A DNA stretch of 64,000 nucleotides from CADEED01 sp035286365 (GTDB lineage Bacteria > Pseudomonadota > Gammaproteobacteria > Steroidobacterales > Steroidobacteraceae), in assembly GCA_035286365.1 (NCBI GenBank), contig DATHJZ010000108.1:1-64000 (forward strand), read 5' to 3'. Positions within the stretch are counted from its first letter, which is position 1; each line of letters begins with the position of its first letter. The notes under the pieces are model-generated. The model was not told where the DNA came from, did not search any database, and saw nothing but the letters and a program-made list of their open reading frames with translations. Below, in pieces: positions 42,628-51,942 of this stretch. The position numbers were made by a program, and so were the translations under genes.

Positions 42628-44685
42628 CTATTGTGGGCCGGGCGCGGCATAGGTTGCGACCCAGTCGTGCACGGTCTGGTACCAGAACAGCGAGTTCTGC
42701 GGCTTCAGCACCCAGTGGTTCTCATCCGGGTAGTACAGCAGCTTCGACGGCACGCCGCGCTTCTGCAGGGTATTGAACAACTGGATGCCGTGATTGAGCG
42801 GCACGCGCAGGTCGAGCTGATTGTGAATCACGAGTGTCGGCGTGTTGAAGTTGCCGGCGAAGGTGTGCGGCGAATATTTCGCGAACTCTTCGGGCTTTTC
42901 CCAGTAGTTGAAGAACCGTTCGGTTTCCGCGCCGTAGTCGGAACCCTGTTGCGCGAACATGTCGTAGACCGCGGCGTGCGCCACCAGCGCCTTGAACGGA
43001 TGCTTGCGGCCTAACAAGGTCGTGGCGAGGAAGCCGCCGTAGCTGCCGCCCGCGGCCACCATGCGTTCGCGGTCGATGAAGGGCTTTGCCATCAGCCACT
43101 CCGCCGCCTTGATCGTGTCTTCGTACGGCAGGCTGATCCAGTCCGGGTTGATCGAATCGGTGAAGTCGTTGCCGAAGCCGTTCGAGCCGTGGAAGTTGTG
43201 CCAGGTCACCACGTAGCCCCAGCTCGCGAAAACCTCCGCGTTCCAGCGCCACTGCAGGCCTTCGGTCATGGAGTTGTGCGGGCCGCCGTGCAGCAGCATC
43301 ATCAGCGGGTATTTCTTCGTCGCGTCGAAGCCGGGTGGATAGACGATCCACATCTGGATGTCGGCGTCCCGTGCACCCTTGTAGGTGACGCTTTCCACCT
43401 TGCCCTGATCGAGCGCGGCGAGCGCGTCATCGTTGAACGTGGATAGTTTGACAGGCGCGCCGCGCGGCGCGAGCGACACCAGCGTCGGCGGTTCGATGAA
43501 GCTTTGCCGGATCGCGACCAGCGCCTTGCCATTGCGCGACAGCGCGAGACCTCCGAATGAGGATTCCTGCGTCACGGCCGCCGGCTTTCCGCCGTCGAGC
43601 CGGAAGCGATACACGCGGCGCGTGCCGGCGTCGTCGATCGTTCCCAGCAAGGTGCGCGAATCGCGTTCCCAGGTGAGGCCGCTGACGGAGCGATCCCAGT
43701 TCTCGGTGAGCCCGACGGTGGTGCCCTTGGCGCGGTCGAACAGCATGAGGCGCGCGCGATCGCCGTAAAACGTCGGGATGCGCTGCTGCGTGTAGACCAG
43801 CCGGCGGCCGTCGGGGCTGTAACGCGGCGAATCTTCGTCGGCCTTGTTGTCCGCGGAGATGTCGCGCGCCGGCTTGCAGCCGCAGGTAGGCAGCAGGATC
43901 ACATCGAAGTTGGCGCCGAGGCCGGTCTTGTCGACGTTCGCCGTGAATGCCACTTCCAGGCCGTCGGGAGATATGTCGTACGAAAAGGTATCGACGTCCT
44001 GCTTCGACAGGTGATAACCCGACATGCGGGTGATCGCGGCCGGCTCGCCGCCGTCCATGCCGATCGAGAACAAATGCGGTTCGGTGTCGTCCAGGTAATG
44101 ATCGAAATACGAGATCGGCGACCGGGTCCAGACGCGCGCGCTCATCTTCGTGGACTCGCGCTCCTTCTTGCGTGCCGCCTGGTCCTCCCAGCGCACCAGG
44201 TCCGGCCACACGTCGCTCACGAAGGCGATCCGGGCGCTGTCGGGAAACCACTGCGGCACCGACGCGCCGGTGGGCAGATTGGTGACGCGGCGCGCTTCGC
44301 CGCCGTCCACCGCGATGACGTAGATCTGGCTCTCGGTGTCGTCGCCGCGCCGTGAGACGAACGCGATCCACTTGCCGTCCGGACTCACCGTGGCCTGCGT
44401 GTCGCTGGCCTGGTCGCTGGTGAGCTGGCGTGCGGCTCCGCCGGCCACCGGCAACAGCCACAGGTCGGTGAGCCCCTTGTTCTCGGCGACGTCATACGTG
44501 GTGACCGGGACGATCGCCAGCTTGCCATCGGGTGTGATCGAAGGATCGCCGAGGCGTTTGAGCGTCCACATCTTCTCCGCGGTCATCTGCCGCGGATTGG
44601 GCGGCGCGGGAGTCTGTGCGAACGAGGCGGTGGTCAGTGTGAGTACGAATGCGAGCGCGATCGACGAGGTCTGTGCAAGACGCAT
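42628..44685 (-). CDS. S9 family prolyl oligopeptidase-like peptidase
   Basis: A 685-residue exported serine peptidase. A signal peptide (MRLAQTSSIALAFVLTLTTASFAQ) is followed by a WD40-like beta-propeller (about 30-410; ATVSPDGKWIAFVSRRG, PRYSPDGRRLVYTQQR) and a C-terminal alpha/beta hydrolase domain. The catalytic triad is Ser in AAGGSYGGFLA, Asp in NQLDLRVPLN and His in DENHWVLKP. It resembles dipeptidyl-aminopeptidase and acylaminoacyl peptidases. The start at 44685 is chosen for the signal peptide and a GGGAA upstream. It lies just before the epimerase gene on the same strand. Confidence 0.9.
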   Translation of the reverse strand: MRLAQTSSIALAFVLTLTTASFAQTPAPPNPRQMTAEKMWTLKRLGDPSITPDGKLAIVPVTTYDVAENKGLTDLWLLPVAGGAARQLTSDQASDTQATVSPDGKWIAFVSRRGDDTESQIYVIAVDGGEARRVTNLPTGASVPQWFPDSARIAFVSDVWPDLVRWEDQAARKKERESTKMSARVWTRSPISYFDHYLDDTEPHLFSIGMDGGEPAAITRMSGYHLSKQDVDTFSYDISPDGLEVAFTANVDKTGLGANFDVILLPTCGCKPARDISADNKADEDSPRYSPDGRRLVYTQQRIPTFYGDRARLMLFDRAKGTTVGLTENWDRSVSGLTWERDSRTLLGTIDDAGTRRVYRFRLDGGKPAAVTQESSFGGLALSRNGKALVAIRQSFIEPPTLVSLAPRGAPVKLSTFNDDALAALDQGKVESVTYKGARDADIQMWIVYPPGFDATKKYPLMMLLHGGPHNSMTEGLQWRWNAEVFASWGYVVTWHNFHGSNGFGNDFTDSINPDWISLPYEDTIKAAEWLMAKPFIDRERMVAAGGSYGGFLATTLLGRKHPFKALVAHAAVYDMFAQQGSDYGAETERFFNYWEKPEEFAKYSPHTFAGNFNTPTLVIHNQLDLRVPLNHGIQLFNTLQKRGVPSKLLYYPDENHWVLKPQNSLFWYQTVHDWVATYAAPGPQ

Positions 44686-44837
44686 GGAGTTCCCGAAAGT
44701 GGTTTGGCGCCATTGTTCTGATGGGGCGCTAATGAGTGCCATTCTGACGATGCGCGATTTGTCGAGGCAAGCTTTTCCGTATCGCCTCGCCTCGGTGTCC
44801 CTTCGTTCAGGCGAACGCCGGTGGGAGAATCTCCGCC

Positions 44838-45614
44838 ATGAAAGACGCGCCGCACGAGAATTATCGACTCAACGAGCACGAGCAGCCCGTCGGATTCGAC
44901 CTGCCCGGCTGGAAATCTCCGCCGTTTCCGCCGCACGCGACGCTGCCGGGTCGCTATTGCCGGCTCGAGCCGCTCAATGCCGGAAAGCATGCCGCCGACA
45001 TTTTCGACGCACAGGCCGACGACCCGCAGGGCACGCGCTGGACATATTCATTCCACGGTCCGTATTCGAATTTCGCCGCGTACGAGGATTGGGTCAGGGG
45101 CACGGAGAGCTCGCGCGACCCGCAGTTCTACGCCATCGTCGATGCGGCGAGCGGACGCGCCGTGGGCAGCTGCGCCTACATGCGCATCGACCCCGCGCAC
45201 GGCGTGATCGAGGTGGGCAACATCTACTTCTCGCCGCGGCTCGCGCAAACGCGCGCCGCGACCGAGGCCATTTTCCTGGCTGTGGCCAATGCCTTCGCGC
45301 TCGGCTATCGCCGTTTCGAGTGGAAATGCGACAGCTGCAATCTGCCGTCGCGCCTCGCGGCCACGCGGTTCGGGTTCACGTACGAAGGCATGTTCCGCCA
45401 GGCCATCGTCAACAAGGGGCGCAATCGCGACACCACCTGGTTTGCCATCATCGACCGCGACTGGAACGGTGGCCTCAGGGACGCCTATCTACGCTGGCTC
45501 GATCCGTCCAATTTCGACGCCGCCGGCGTACAGAAGCTGCGCTTGTCCGCGCTCACCGCGCCATTCGTGCAGCGCGACTCGGCCGACGCATCGCCGCCGC
45601 TAGAGAAACGCTGA
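44838..45614 (+). CDS. GNAT family N-acetyltransferase
   Basis: A 258-residue acetyltransferase of the RimJ/RimL-like GNAT group (GNAT fold about 40-215). Characteristic segments are HGVIEVGNIYFSPRLAQTRAATEAIF (acetyl-CoA loop region), YRRFEWKCDSCNLPSRLAATRFGFTYEGMFRQ and NRDTTWFAIIDRDW. The N-terminal lead MKDAPHENYRLNEHEQPVG is family-typical. Substrate unknown; this subgroup includes enzymes acting on protein amino termini and on antibiotics. Its stop overlaps the convergent alpha/beta hydrolase stop by about 15 bases. Confidence 0.88.
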   Translation: MKDAPHENYRLNEHEQPVGFDLPGWKSPPFPPHATLPGRYCRLEPLNAGKHAADIFDAQADDPQGTRWTYSFHGPYSNFAAYEDWVRGTESSRDPQFYAIVDAASGRAVGSCAYMRIDPAHGVIEVGNIYFSPRLAQTRAATEAIFLAVANAFALGYRRFEWKCDSCNLPSRLAATRFGFTYEGMFRQAIVNKGRNRDTTWFAIIDRDWNGGLRDAYLRWLDPSNFDAAGVQKLRLSALTAPFVQRDSADASPPLEKR

Positions 45615-46304
45615 CAGCTGTTTCGCCACCAGCTGAGGCTGGGTTTCGAGGATGCGCTTGTCGTGTTCCGGCAGGTCGACCACTTTCGCATCGGGCTTGA
45701 GCTTCGCCACGCGCCCGCCGGCTTCCCAGAAATTGTCGCGCGGCCGCAATACCAACAGGGGTTGTTTGACGAGCGGCAGGCGGCTCTCCGCCTTCCAGTC
45801 GATGAGCGCGGCGCGTGCGACCAATGCACCGGGGGGCGAGCCTTCCGGTGCCGACAGATCCCGATAACTTCTGCGCTCGGATTCGTCGAGCGCCGGGGCG
45901 CCCACCATCACGACCCTGCGGACCACCTTGGGCCGCGCGATCGCGAGCTCCGCGGCCACCGCCGCACCCGAATGCACGCCTAACAAGTCGATCTGCCGGA
46001 AGCGCATCGAATCCAGAAAATCGCCGATGGCTTCGGCGAAGCCCGCGACCGACAACGCGCCGGGCGGGCCGTCGGATTCGCCGCAGCCGGGCGTGTCGGG
46101 GCTGTAAACCGAGCGGTTCATGCCGAGAATCTTCGAAACGGGCAGGAAGGCGCGTCCGGTGCCACTGCTGGCATGCAGGCAGATGAGGGTGGTCTGCTCA
46201 TCGAAGCCGCCGCCGGCCGGGATGGCGTTGTGCACGTGCAACTGGCCGTAGCGGCATTCGAAATAGGCACGGCGCAGGCGCGGCGTCGCGGATTGAGTGT
46301 CCAT
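45600..46304 (-). CDS. Alpha/beta hydrolase
   Basis: A 234-residue alpha/beta hydrolase. The oxyanion strand is LICLHASSGTGRAFLPV, the nucleophile elbow is GVHSGAAVAAELA (Ser in G-x-S-x-G with His preceding), an acid lies near LLVLRPRDNFWEAG, and VVDLPEHDKRIL supplies the likely catalytic His. The start ATG at 46304 is preferred over an in-frame TTG seven codons upstream. The gene is convergent with the acetyltransferase gene. Substrate unknown. Confidence 0.85.
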   Translation of the reverse strand: MDTQSATPRLRRAYFECRYGQLHVHNAIPAGGGFDEQTTLICLHASSGTGRAFLPVSKILGMNRSVYSPDTPGCGESDGPPGALSVAGFAEAIGDFLDSMRFRQIDLLGVHSGAAVAAELAIARPKVVRRVVMVGAPALDESERRSYRDLSAPEGSPPGALVARAALIDWKAESRLPLVKQPLLVLRPRDNFWEAGGRVAKLKPDAKVVDLPEHDKRILETQPQLVAKQLSAFL

Positions 46305-46544
46305 CGGGGCGCCACGATACCCCAAAGGGCCGCGCCCTTACTCGGCGCGCCGGCCGGGATAATCCCGAAAGCGCCCGGCAGGCCGTCGGCGGCTTCCTAC
46401 GGCTGGCGGGCCGGTTTCACATGGAATTCGCAGAAATGCGAAGCGCATTCGGGTTTCGCAAAGCCGGGCAAAAGACTTCAAACAAGGCGCAGGTTCCGAA
46501 GGCTAGAATTCCCGTAGAAAAACAGAATCTGGGGAACGCCCGCG
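46305..46544. other. 240-base divergent spacer with a hairpin
   Basis: The spacer between the alpha/beta hydrolase and the FHA-domain gene has no coding frame of interest. It contains a perfect AATGCG-AAG-CGCATT hairpin (46435-46449), possibly a regulator site, and GC-rich palindromic sequence near 46330-46360. It presumably carries divergent promoters for the two genes; no clear -35/-10 pair was seen. Confidence 0.35.
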
Positions 46545-48095
46545 ATGCCACCGGTGAATACGAGCGCGTCCTCCACGGACGTCGACAATGAAGCCACGGC
46601 CGAACTGCCGGTGCTCGACATTGCGGCGTACGAAGCGACGCTCGAAACCATTGCGCACACCGACAACTGGGTCGCGCCCGCGACAGTTGTGACGACGGGC
46701 GCGGATGCCACCGTGCTGATGCCCGCGATGAAGGTCGAGGCCCTTCCGACGCTGCGCGCGGCGGAGATCGAGCCGTACGATTCGCTCGCGCACAGCGCCA
46801 CGCACGAAATGCCTGCGTTGCCCCCGAGTGCCGCGCTGGGCGGATCCAAGCCTAACAAGGCCGATCCCATCAAGGTTATGAAGTCAGTCGCGGCGCAGGC
46901 TCTTGCCACGCCGCCCGCGCCGCGCAGCGTGACAGTGGCGGTCCCGATCGCGCTGCCGCCTTCTCCGCCGCTCATCGAAGAGCTGCGCAACGCGCTGGCC
47001 GCCGCCGAGCGGCGCATCGAGGAACTCAACGAACGGGCGCGCATCGGCGATGCGGAGCGCGGCGTCGCGATTGCACGCGCCAACGCCGAAACCGCCGAGC
47101 TGCGCGAGCAGTTGGGGATGAGTCTCGAGGCGCTGCACACCGCGCACGAACGTCTCGGCGTACAGAATGCCGATCAGCCCCGGCTCGAAGACGAATTGTT
47201 CGCGCGCGGCGACCGCATCACGGCGCTCGAGGCCGACTGCACCGCCCAGACGAAACAGATCTCGGCAAAGAACACACTGCTGAACTCGGCCCAGGAACGC
47301 TGTTCGCGTCTCGAAGCCGATATCGTGAACCTGCGTGCTTCGGTCGCGCGACGCGATGCGCAGATCGGCGTGCTCGAAGCGGACCTCGCGGCGCGCCAGA
47401 CGCGCGAAGCCTCGATGACCGCGCGGCTCACCGATGCGCTCGGCGCCACGGATCCGCACGTGCCGCACCTGCGCTCGGAAATCGTGGTGCTCAGCGAGCA
47501 GATCCGCACGCTCAACGCCGAACTGCGCGCTGCGCAGTCGCGCAGCGCCGAAAAGGACGACGACCTGCAGGTGGCGGAAGAGAGCATCCGCAATCTCGAA
47601 ATCGAGGTGCGCGACAAGACCGGCAAGCTCGAAGAGGCCAGCGTCACCGTCGAGGAATGGCGTGCGGTCATCGCCGAAAGCCAGCGGTCGATCCTGCAGC
47701 GCGACTACCGCATCCAACAGCTCGAGGGCGATCTCGAGAAGCGCATCTCCGCCTCCGCCGCCGCTGACCCCGTTTCCCAGCCCGGCGAGGAAGTGACGCT
47801 CGAAGGCCCGGCCCGTGTGCTGATCCGCACCGACGGCAACACCGATTTCGTGCACGTGCTCGGCCGCCGCACCCGCATCGGCCGCGGCCCGGACAACGAG
47901 CTGGTGCTGGATACCAAGCACATCAGCCGCTACCACGCGGTGCTCCTGGCAGGTCCCGTGCACACCTCGATCGAAGACCTCAACAGCACCAATGGCGTGT
48001 TCGTCAACGGCAAGCGCGTCGCGCGCCAGGTGCTGAAGGATGGCGACCGGGTGACGATAGGCAGGACGCAGTTCCGCTACACCGTGCGCTCCTGA
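46545..48095 (+). CDS. Coiled-coil protein with C-terminal FHA domain
   Basis: A 516-residue cytoplasmic protein. Residues 1-145 are low-complexity and acidic. About 145-400 is heptad-rich, Glu/Ala/Leu/Arg-rich coiled coil (ERRIEELNERARIGDAERG, LREQLGMSLEALHTAHERLG, EESIRNLEIEVRDKTGKLEE). About 420-515 is an FHA domain with the phosphothreonine-binding signature GRGPDNELVLDTKHISRYHAV, then NSTNGVFVNGKRV. FHA domains read phosphothreonine, so a Ser/Thr kinase partner is expected; one is encoded about 9 kb downstream (57436). It may act as a scaffold. It is followed closely by ilvA. Confidence 0.88.
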   Translation: MPPVNTSASSTDVDNEATAELPVLDIAAYEATLETIAHTDNWVAPATVVTTGADATVLMPAMKVEALPTLRAAEIEPYDSLAHSATHEMPALPPSAALGGSKPNKADPIKVMKSVAAQALATPPAPRSVTVAVPIALPPSPPLIEELRNALAAAERRIEELNERARIGDAERGVAIARANAETAELREQLGMSLEALHTAHERLGVQNADQPRLEDELFARGDRITALEADCTAQTKQISAKNTLLNSAQERCSRLEADIVNLRASVARRDAQIGVLEADLAARQTREASMTARLTDALGATDPHVPHLRSEIVVLSEQIRTLNAELRAAQSRSAEKDDDLQVAEESIRNLEIEVRDKTGKLEEASVTVEEWRAVIAESQRSILQRDYRIQQLEGDLEKRISASAAADPVSQPGEEVTLEGPARVLIRTDGNTDFVHVLGRRTRIGRGPDNELVLDTKHISRYHAVLLAGPVHTSIEDLNSTNGVFVNGKRVARQVLKDGDRVTIGRTQFRYTVRS

Positions 48096-48116
48096 CCAAA
48101 GTTAACGGCTGCTAAT

Positions 48117-49649
48117 ATGTCGGTCGCCATGACCGACAACTACATCGAGAGAATTCTCCGCGCCCGCGTCTACGACGTGGCGATGGAATCGCCGCTGGAA
48201 GCCGCGCCACGGCTGTCACGCCGCATCGGCAATTCGGTGCTGCTCAAGCGCGAAGACCTGCAGCCGGTGTTCTCGTTCAAGCTGCGCGGCGCGTACAACA
48301 AGATCGTGCACCTGTCGGAATCGGTCGCGCAGCGCGGCGTCGTGTGCGCGTCGGCGGGAAACCACGCGCAAGGTGTGGCGCTGGCCGCGAAGAAGCGCGG
48401 CATCCCTGCGACGATCGTGATGCCGCAGACCACGCCCAACATCAAGGTGAGCGCGGTGCGCGATCTCGGTGGCGAGGTCGTGCTGCACGGCGACGACTAC
48501 GACAGCGCCTACGAACACGCGCAGACCATCGTGCGCGACCGCAATCTCGCTTTCGTGCATCCGTTCGACGATCCGGACGTGATCGCGGGACAGGGCACCA
48601 TCGCGGTGGAAATCCTGCGCCAGTCGCGCGGCGACATCGACGCGATCTTCGTGCCGGTGGGTGGCGGTGGTTTGATCGCGGGCATCGCCGTGTATGCGAA
48701 GTATCTCAACCCCAGGCTCAAGGTCATCGGCGTGGAACCGGTGGACGCCGCTGCGATGTATGAATCGCTGCGCGCCAAGAAACGCGTGACGCTGGAGCGC
48801 GTCGGCATTTTCGCCGACGGCGTCGCGGTGCGGCGCGTCGGTGAGGAATCGTTCCGGCTGTGCCGCGAACACGTCGACGAAGTCGTGCTGGTCGACACCG
48901 ACGAAATCTGCGCCGGCATCCAGGACGTCTTCGAAGACACGCGCAGCATCGTCGAACCGGCGGGTGCGCTCGCCGTCGCGGGAATCAAGAAGTATTGCGC
49001 ATTGAATCAATGGACCGGCCGGCGCGTCGTCGCGATCAACAGCGGCGCGAACATGAATTTCGATCAGCTGCGCTACGTGGCGGAACGGTCCGACCTCGGC
49101 CAGGCGCGCGAAGCGCTGCTGGCCGTCGAGATTCCCGAGCAACCCGGCAGTTTCCTCAGATTCTGCGAAATACTGGGGTCGCGCGCGGTCACTGAATTCA
49201 ACTACCGTTTTGGCACGAAGGAACGCGCGCAGATTTTCGTCGGCTTCGGAATCGCGCGCGGGCGCGATGAACGTGACGAAGTGATCGAGAGCCTGCGGGC
49301 CGCGGGCTACGGCGTCACCGACATGACGGACAACGAGATCGCGAAGCTGCACGTGCGCTACATGGTCGGCGGTCACGTCAATGGAACCGTCGCCAACGAG
49401 CGACTGTATCGATTCGAATTTCCCGAGCGCAAAGGCGCGCTGCTCAAATTCCTGCAGGCAATCGGTTCGCGCTGGAACATCACGTTGTTCCACTATCGCA
49501 ATCACGGCTCCGACTACGGACGGGTACTCGCCGGAATCGACGTGCCGGCCGCTGACACGACCGATTTCCTCGATCACCTCAATGTGCTGCACTATTCCTA
49601 CAGCGATGAGACTAACAATCCGGTTTACCGGATTTTTCTGGGCAGCTGA
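48117..49649 (+). CDS. ilvA: Threonine ammonia-lyase, biosynthetic
   Basis: The PLP enzyme that deaminates threonine to 2-oxobutyrate, the first step to isoleucine. The 510 residues comprise a catalytic fold-type II domain (1-330; Schiff-base Lys in LQPVFSFKLRGAYNKI, PLP phosphate glycine loop VGGGGLIAGIAVY, ASAGNHAQGVALAA) and two C-terminal ACT-like domains (about 340-510; LLAVEIPEQPGSFLRFCEILG and FEFPERKGALLKFLQAIG) for isoleucine/valine control. Length matches E. coli IlvA (514). ATG at 48117; a second ATG four codons on is possible. Isolated from the other branched-chain amino acid genes at 28-33 kb. Confidence 0.95.
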   Translation: MSVAMTDNYIERILRARVYDVAMESPLEAAPRLSRRIGNSVLLKREDLQPVFSFKLRGAYNKIVHLSESVAQRGVVCASAGNHAQGVALAAKKRGIPATIVMPQTTPNIKVSAVRDLGGEVVLHGDDYDSAYEHAQTIVRDRNLAFVHPFDDPDVIAGQGTIAVEILRQSRGDIDAIFVPVGGGGLIAGIAVYAKYLNPRLKVIGVEPVDAAAMYESLRAKKRVTLERVGIFADGVAVRRVGEESFRLCREHVDEVVLVDTDEICAGIQDVFEDTRSIVEPAGALAVAGIKKYCALNQWTGRRVVAINSGANMNFDQLRYVAERSDLGQAREALLAVEIPEQPGSFLRFCEILGSRAVTEFNYRFGTKERAQIFVGFGIARGRDERDEVIESLRAAGYGVTDMTDNEIAKLHVRYMVGGHVNGTVANERLYRFEFPERKGALLKFLQAIGSRWNITLFHYRNHGSDYGRVLAGIDVPAADTTDFLDHLNVLHYSYSDETNNPVYRIFLGS

Positions 49650-49702
49650 ACGGTTTCCGCAGCGGCTTGGGAACACCGGCCGGTAACACCTGTCTGTGTA
49701 GA

Positions 49703-50035
49703 ATGCCCCCGGCAGCCGTAATCAGGTCTCTATTGGTGTTCGACGACAAGCACCCGCTCTTTGGTACCTACAAGCTGGCCAAGCGCATCGTCATCGGCAT
49801 CGTGGGCGGTTCGGTGCTCGTGGTGGGCGTCCTGATGATCGTACTGCCCGGGCCGGCGCTCGTGGTCATACCCGTCGGCCTTGGCATCCTGAGCCTGGAA
49901 TTCGCCTGGGCGCGCATCTGGCTCAAGAAGGCGAAGACGAAGGCCGAGGACATGGCCCGCAACTTCTCCAACAAGAATGGCTCCAACAAGAATGGCAAGG
50001 ACGGCAACGACCGCGACCCGCCGCGCGCCGTCTAA
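49703..50035 (+). CDS. PGPGW family small membrane protein
   Basis: A 110-residue inner-membrane protein. The core KRIVIGIVGGSVLVVGVLMIVLPGPALVVIPVGLGILSLEFAWARIWLKKAK matches the PGPGW family (two membrane helices joined by the LPGP turn) of unknown function. The tail is hydrophilic with repeated NKNG units (SNKNGSNKNGKDGND). I start at the ATG at 49703, the only one giving a short N-terminal lead; an upstream in-frame ATG at 49667 is also possible. It lies between ilvA and a convergent DUF885 gene. Confidence 0.7.
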   Translation: MPPAAVIRSLLVFDDKHPLFGTYKLAKRIVIGIVGGSVLVVGVLMIVLPGPALVVIPVGLGILSLEFAWARIWLKKAKTKAEDMARNFSNKNGSNKNGKDGNDRDPPRAV

Positions 50036-50043
50036 CTAGTCTG

Positions 50044-51843
50044 TCATTCGATCGGCAGGTCGAACATCAATTCGCGCGCGAAGCGCACCGGCGGCGAGCC
50101 GAACGACAGCACCTTGTCGTGATACTCCTTCAAATTGAAACCGCTGCCGGCGCGTTGCTCGGCTTCCGCGCGCAGCGCGAAATGTTCCTGCGCACCGACG
50201 AAGTACACGGGCAGCTGCGCGGAGGTCAGCTGCGCGCGTGTCCATTTGCCCGCCGCCTCGCGTTCCTCCTGGAACGCCGACTCCATCAGCAGTTTCATCG
50301 CCGCATCGCGCGAGATGCCATCGACCTGCACGGCCTGGTCGAGCAGCGCGTTGACGACCGTGCGGATGTACCACTTGAGCTGGATGAGCTGCATGAGCGG
50401 ATCGCCGTCCAGGTAGCCCTGCTCGACCATGAGCCGCTCCGTGTACACGGCCCAGCCTTCGATGAAGGGCCCCGAGCTCAGGACCGCGCGCAATGTCGAG
50501 GGATACTTGTTCGCATGCGCGAGCTGCAGATAGTGCCCCGGCATCGCCTCGTGAATCGTGAGGTTGTGAATCGAACGCGAGTTGTATTCGCGCAGGAAGG
50601 AAGTCGTCTGCGCACGCGTCCAATCTGTCGGAATCGGTGAGACCGCGAAGAAGGTCTTTTGTGCGGGCTCGAGCGGGCCGGGCGAGTCGCAGTACGCCAG
50701 CGCCACACCGCGCTGGAACTCCGGCATCGCGATGATCTCGAGCGGCTCGTCGGGCAGCGTCACCAGGTTCTTTTCGCGCACGAAGCGGGTGGTGTCGACG
50801 AGCGCGGCGCGCGCTGCATCGAGCACGGCGTCACGCTGCGGCCGTTGCGCATAGGCGATCTCGAGCGCGGCGCGAATCGCGCGCTGTCGTTGCGCGGCGC
50901 TCGGCTTCTCCGGAAGTGGCGGCGCACCGCGCTTGCCCTTGAGCACCGTACGCGCGATGGCGTACATCGCCGCGTGCGACGCTTCGAGTTCGGCTTCGGC
51001 GCGGGCGCGAATCTCCTGGCGCGTCAGCGGCGAAAACAGGGCCAGCGCGAGTTTCCGGTCGTAAAGCGCGGCGCCGAGGCGGAAGTCGCCCTTGGCCTCG
51101 GGCGTGAGGCGCTTCTCGAGCCAGATCTGATGCTGGTTCAAGGCGCTGCGTGCCTTCGCGATGCTGGCGCGCAGGGATTCCTGCTGGTCGGCGGGCAACG
51201 CACCTGCCTGCGCGCCGATCTCGCCGAGGATCGAGATCAACCCGGCGTTCTGCTTGACCGCGGTCTCGGCGAAAACCTTCGGTACGCGTGCGGGCACGAG
51301 CACCTCGCGCGCCTGCGCGAGCAGGCGCGGCAATTCATCGAGCCGCTTGCCGATGTTGCGCAGGCGATCCGCGAGCGGCGCAAACTCGCGCGCCATGAGG
51401 TTATTGAGACCGTCGCCCGCGATACGCGTATAGACCAGCGGACTCCAGCGCCATTCTTCTAGCGTCTGCAATTGCCAGCGGTCGAATTCGAGATCGTGTC
51501 GCAGCAGCAGCGCATCCACCTGATTCGCGCGCGACAGTTTTGCCGTCTCGACGGAGTCCAGCGCCGATAGATAGACCTCGGCGAACCTGAGCTTGGCCTG
51601 CCAGCCGGCGGCGCTGACGTCGTCGAATCGATCGTCGAAGCGGTGATCACCCAGCCGGGTGGCGTTGACCGGGGACAGCTCGGTCGACTCGCGCAGGTAG
51701 CGCGCCGCGAGCGCCTCGAATTGCTGGTCGGCGCTGGGGGGCGGCGGCGGCGGCGCGGGGGGAGGTTCGACCAAAGGCGGCGTGGGCGCGCACGCGCACA
51801 GCAGCATCAACAACACGGCACCGAAGATCACTCGCGCCTTCAT
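50044..51843 (-). CDS. DUF885 family lipoprotein, second copy
   Basis: A 599-residue lipoprotein (signal ending LLMLLCAC, Cys18) of the DUF885 family, with a Pro-rich tether (VEPPPAPPPPPPS) after the lipobox. The zinc-type signature is HEAMPGHYLQ and EGWAVYTE, as in the paralogue at 233-2014 (HEASPGHHFQ, EGWALYAE). The lead LARYLRESTELSPVNATRLGDHRFDDR also matches. Identity between the two looks moderate, so they are old paralogues rather than a recent duplication. Presumed outer-membrane or periplasmic peptidase; substrate unknown. Confidence 0.85.
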   Translation of the reverse strand: MKARVIFGAVLLMLLCACAPTPPLVEPPPAPPPPPPSADQQFEALAARYLRESTELSPVNATRLGDHRFDDRFDDVSAAGWQAKLRFAEVYLSALDSVETAKLSRANQVDALLLRHDLEFDRWQLQTLEEWRWSPLVYTRIAGDGLNNLMAREFAPLADRLRNIGKRLDELPRLLAQAREVLVPARVPKVFAETAVKQNAGLISILGEIGAQAGALPADQQESLRASIAKARSALNQHQIWLEKRLTPEAKGDFRLGAALYDRKLALALFSPLTRQEIRARAEAELEASHAAMYAIARTVLKGKRGAPPLPEKPSAAQRQRAIRAALEIAYAQRPQRDAVLDAARAALVDTTRFVREKNLVTLPDEPLEIIAMPEFQRGVALAYCDSPGPLEPAQKTFFAVSPIPTDWTRAQTTSFLREYNSRSIHNLTIHEAMPGHYLQLAHANKYPSTLRAVLSSGPFIEGWAVYTERLMVEQGYLDGDPLMQLIQLKWYIRTVVNALLDQAVQVDGISRDAAMKLLMESAFQEEREAAGKWTRAQLTSAQLPVYFVGAQEHFALRAEAEQRAGSGFNLKEYHDKVLSFGSPPVRFARELMFDLPIE

Positions 51844-51942
51844 CGCATCGCCCTCATCAAAACGGACGCAATGGCCAACGGAGCGCGACGTTACCAGTTA
51901 AAGTGCGCACTCGCAGCTTTGCCGCCTACGTCCCCCAGAGCC

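Noticed and set aside
48216..49676. Long open frame (486 codons) on the minus strand within ilvA
   Set aside because: Antisense shadow of threonine ammonia-lyase with no domain and biased composition.
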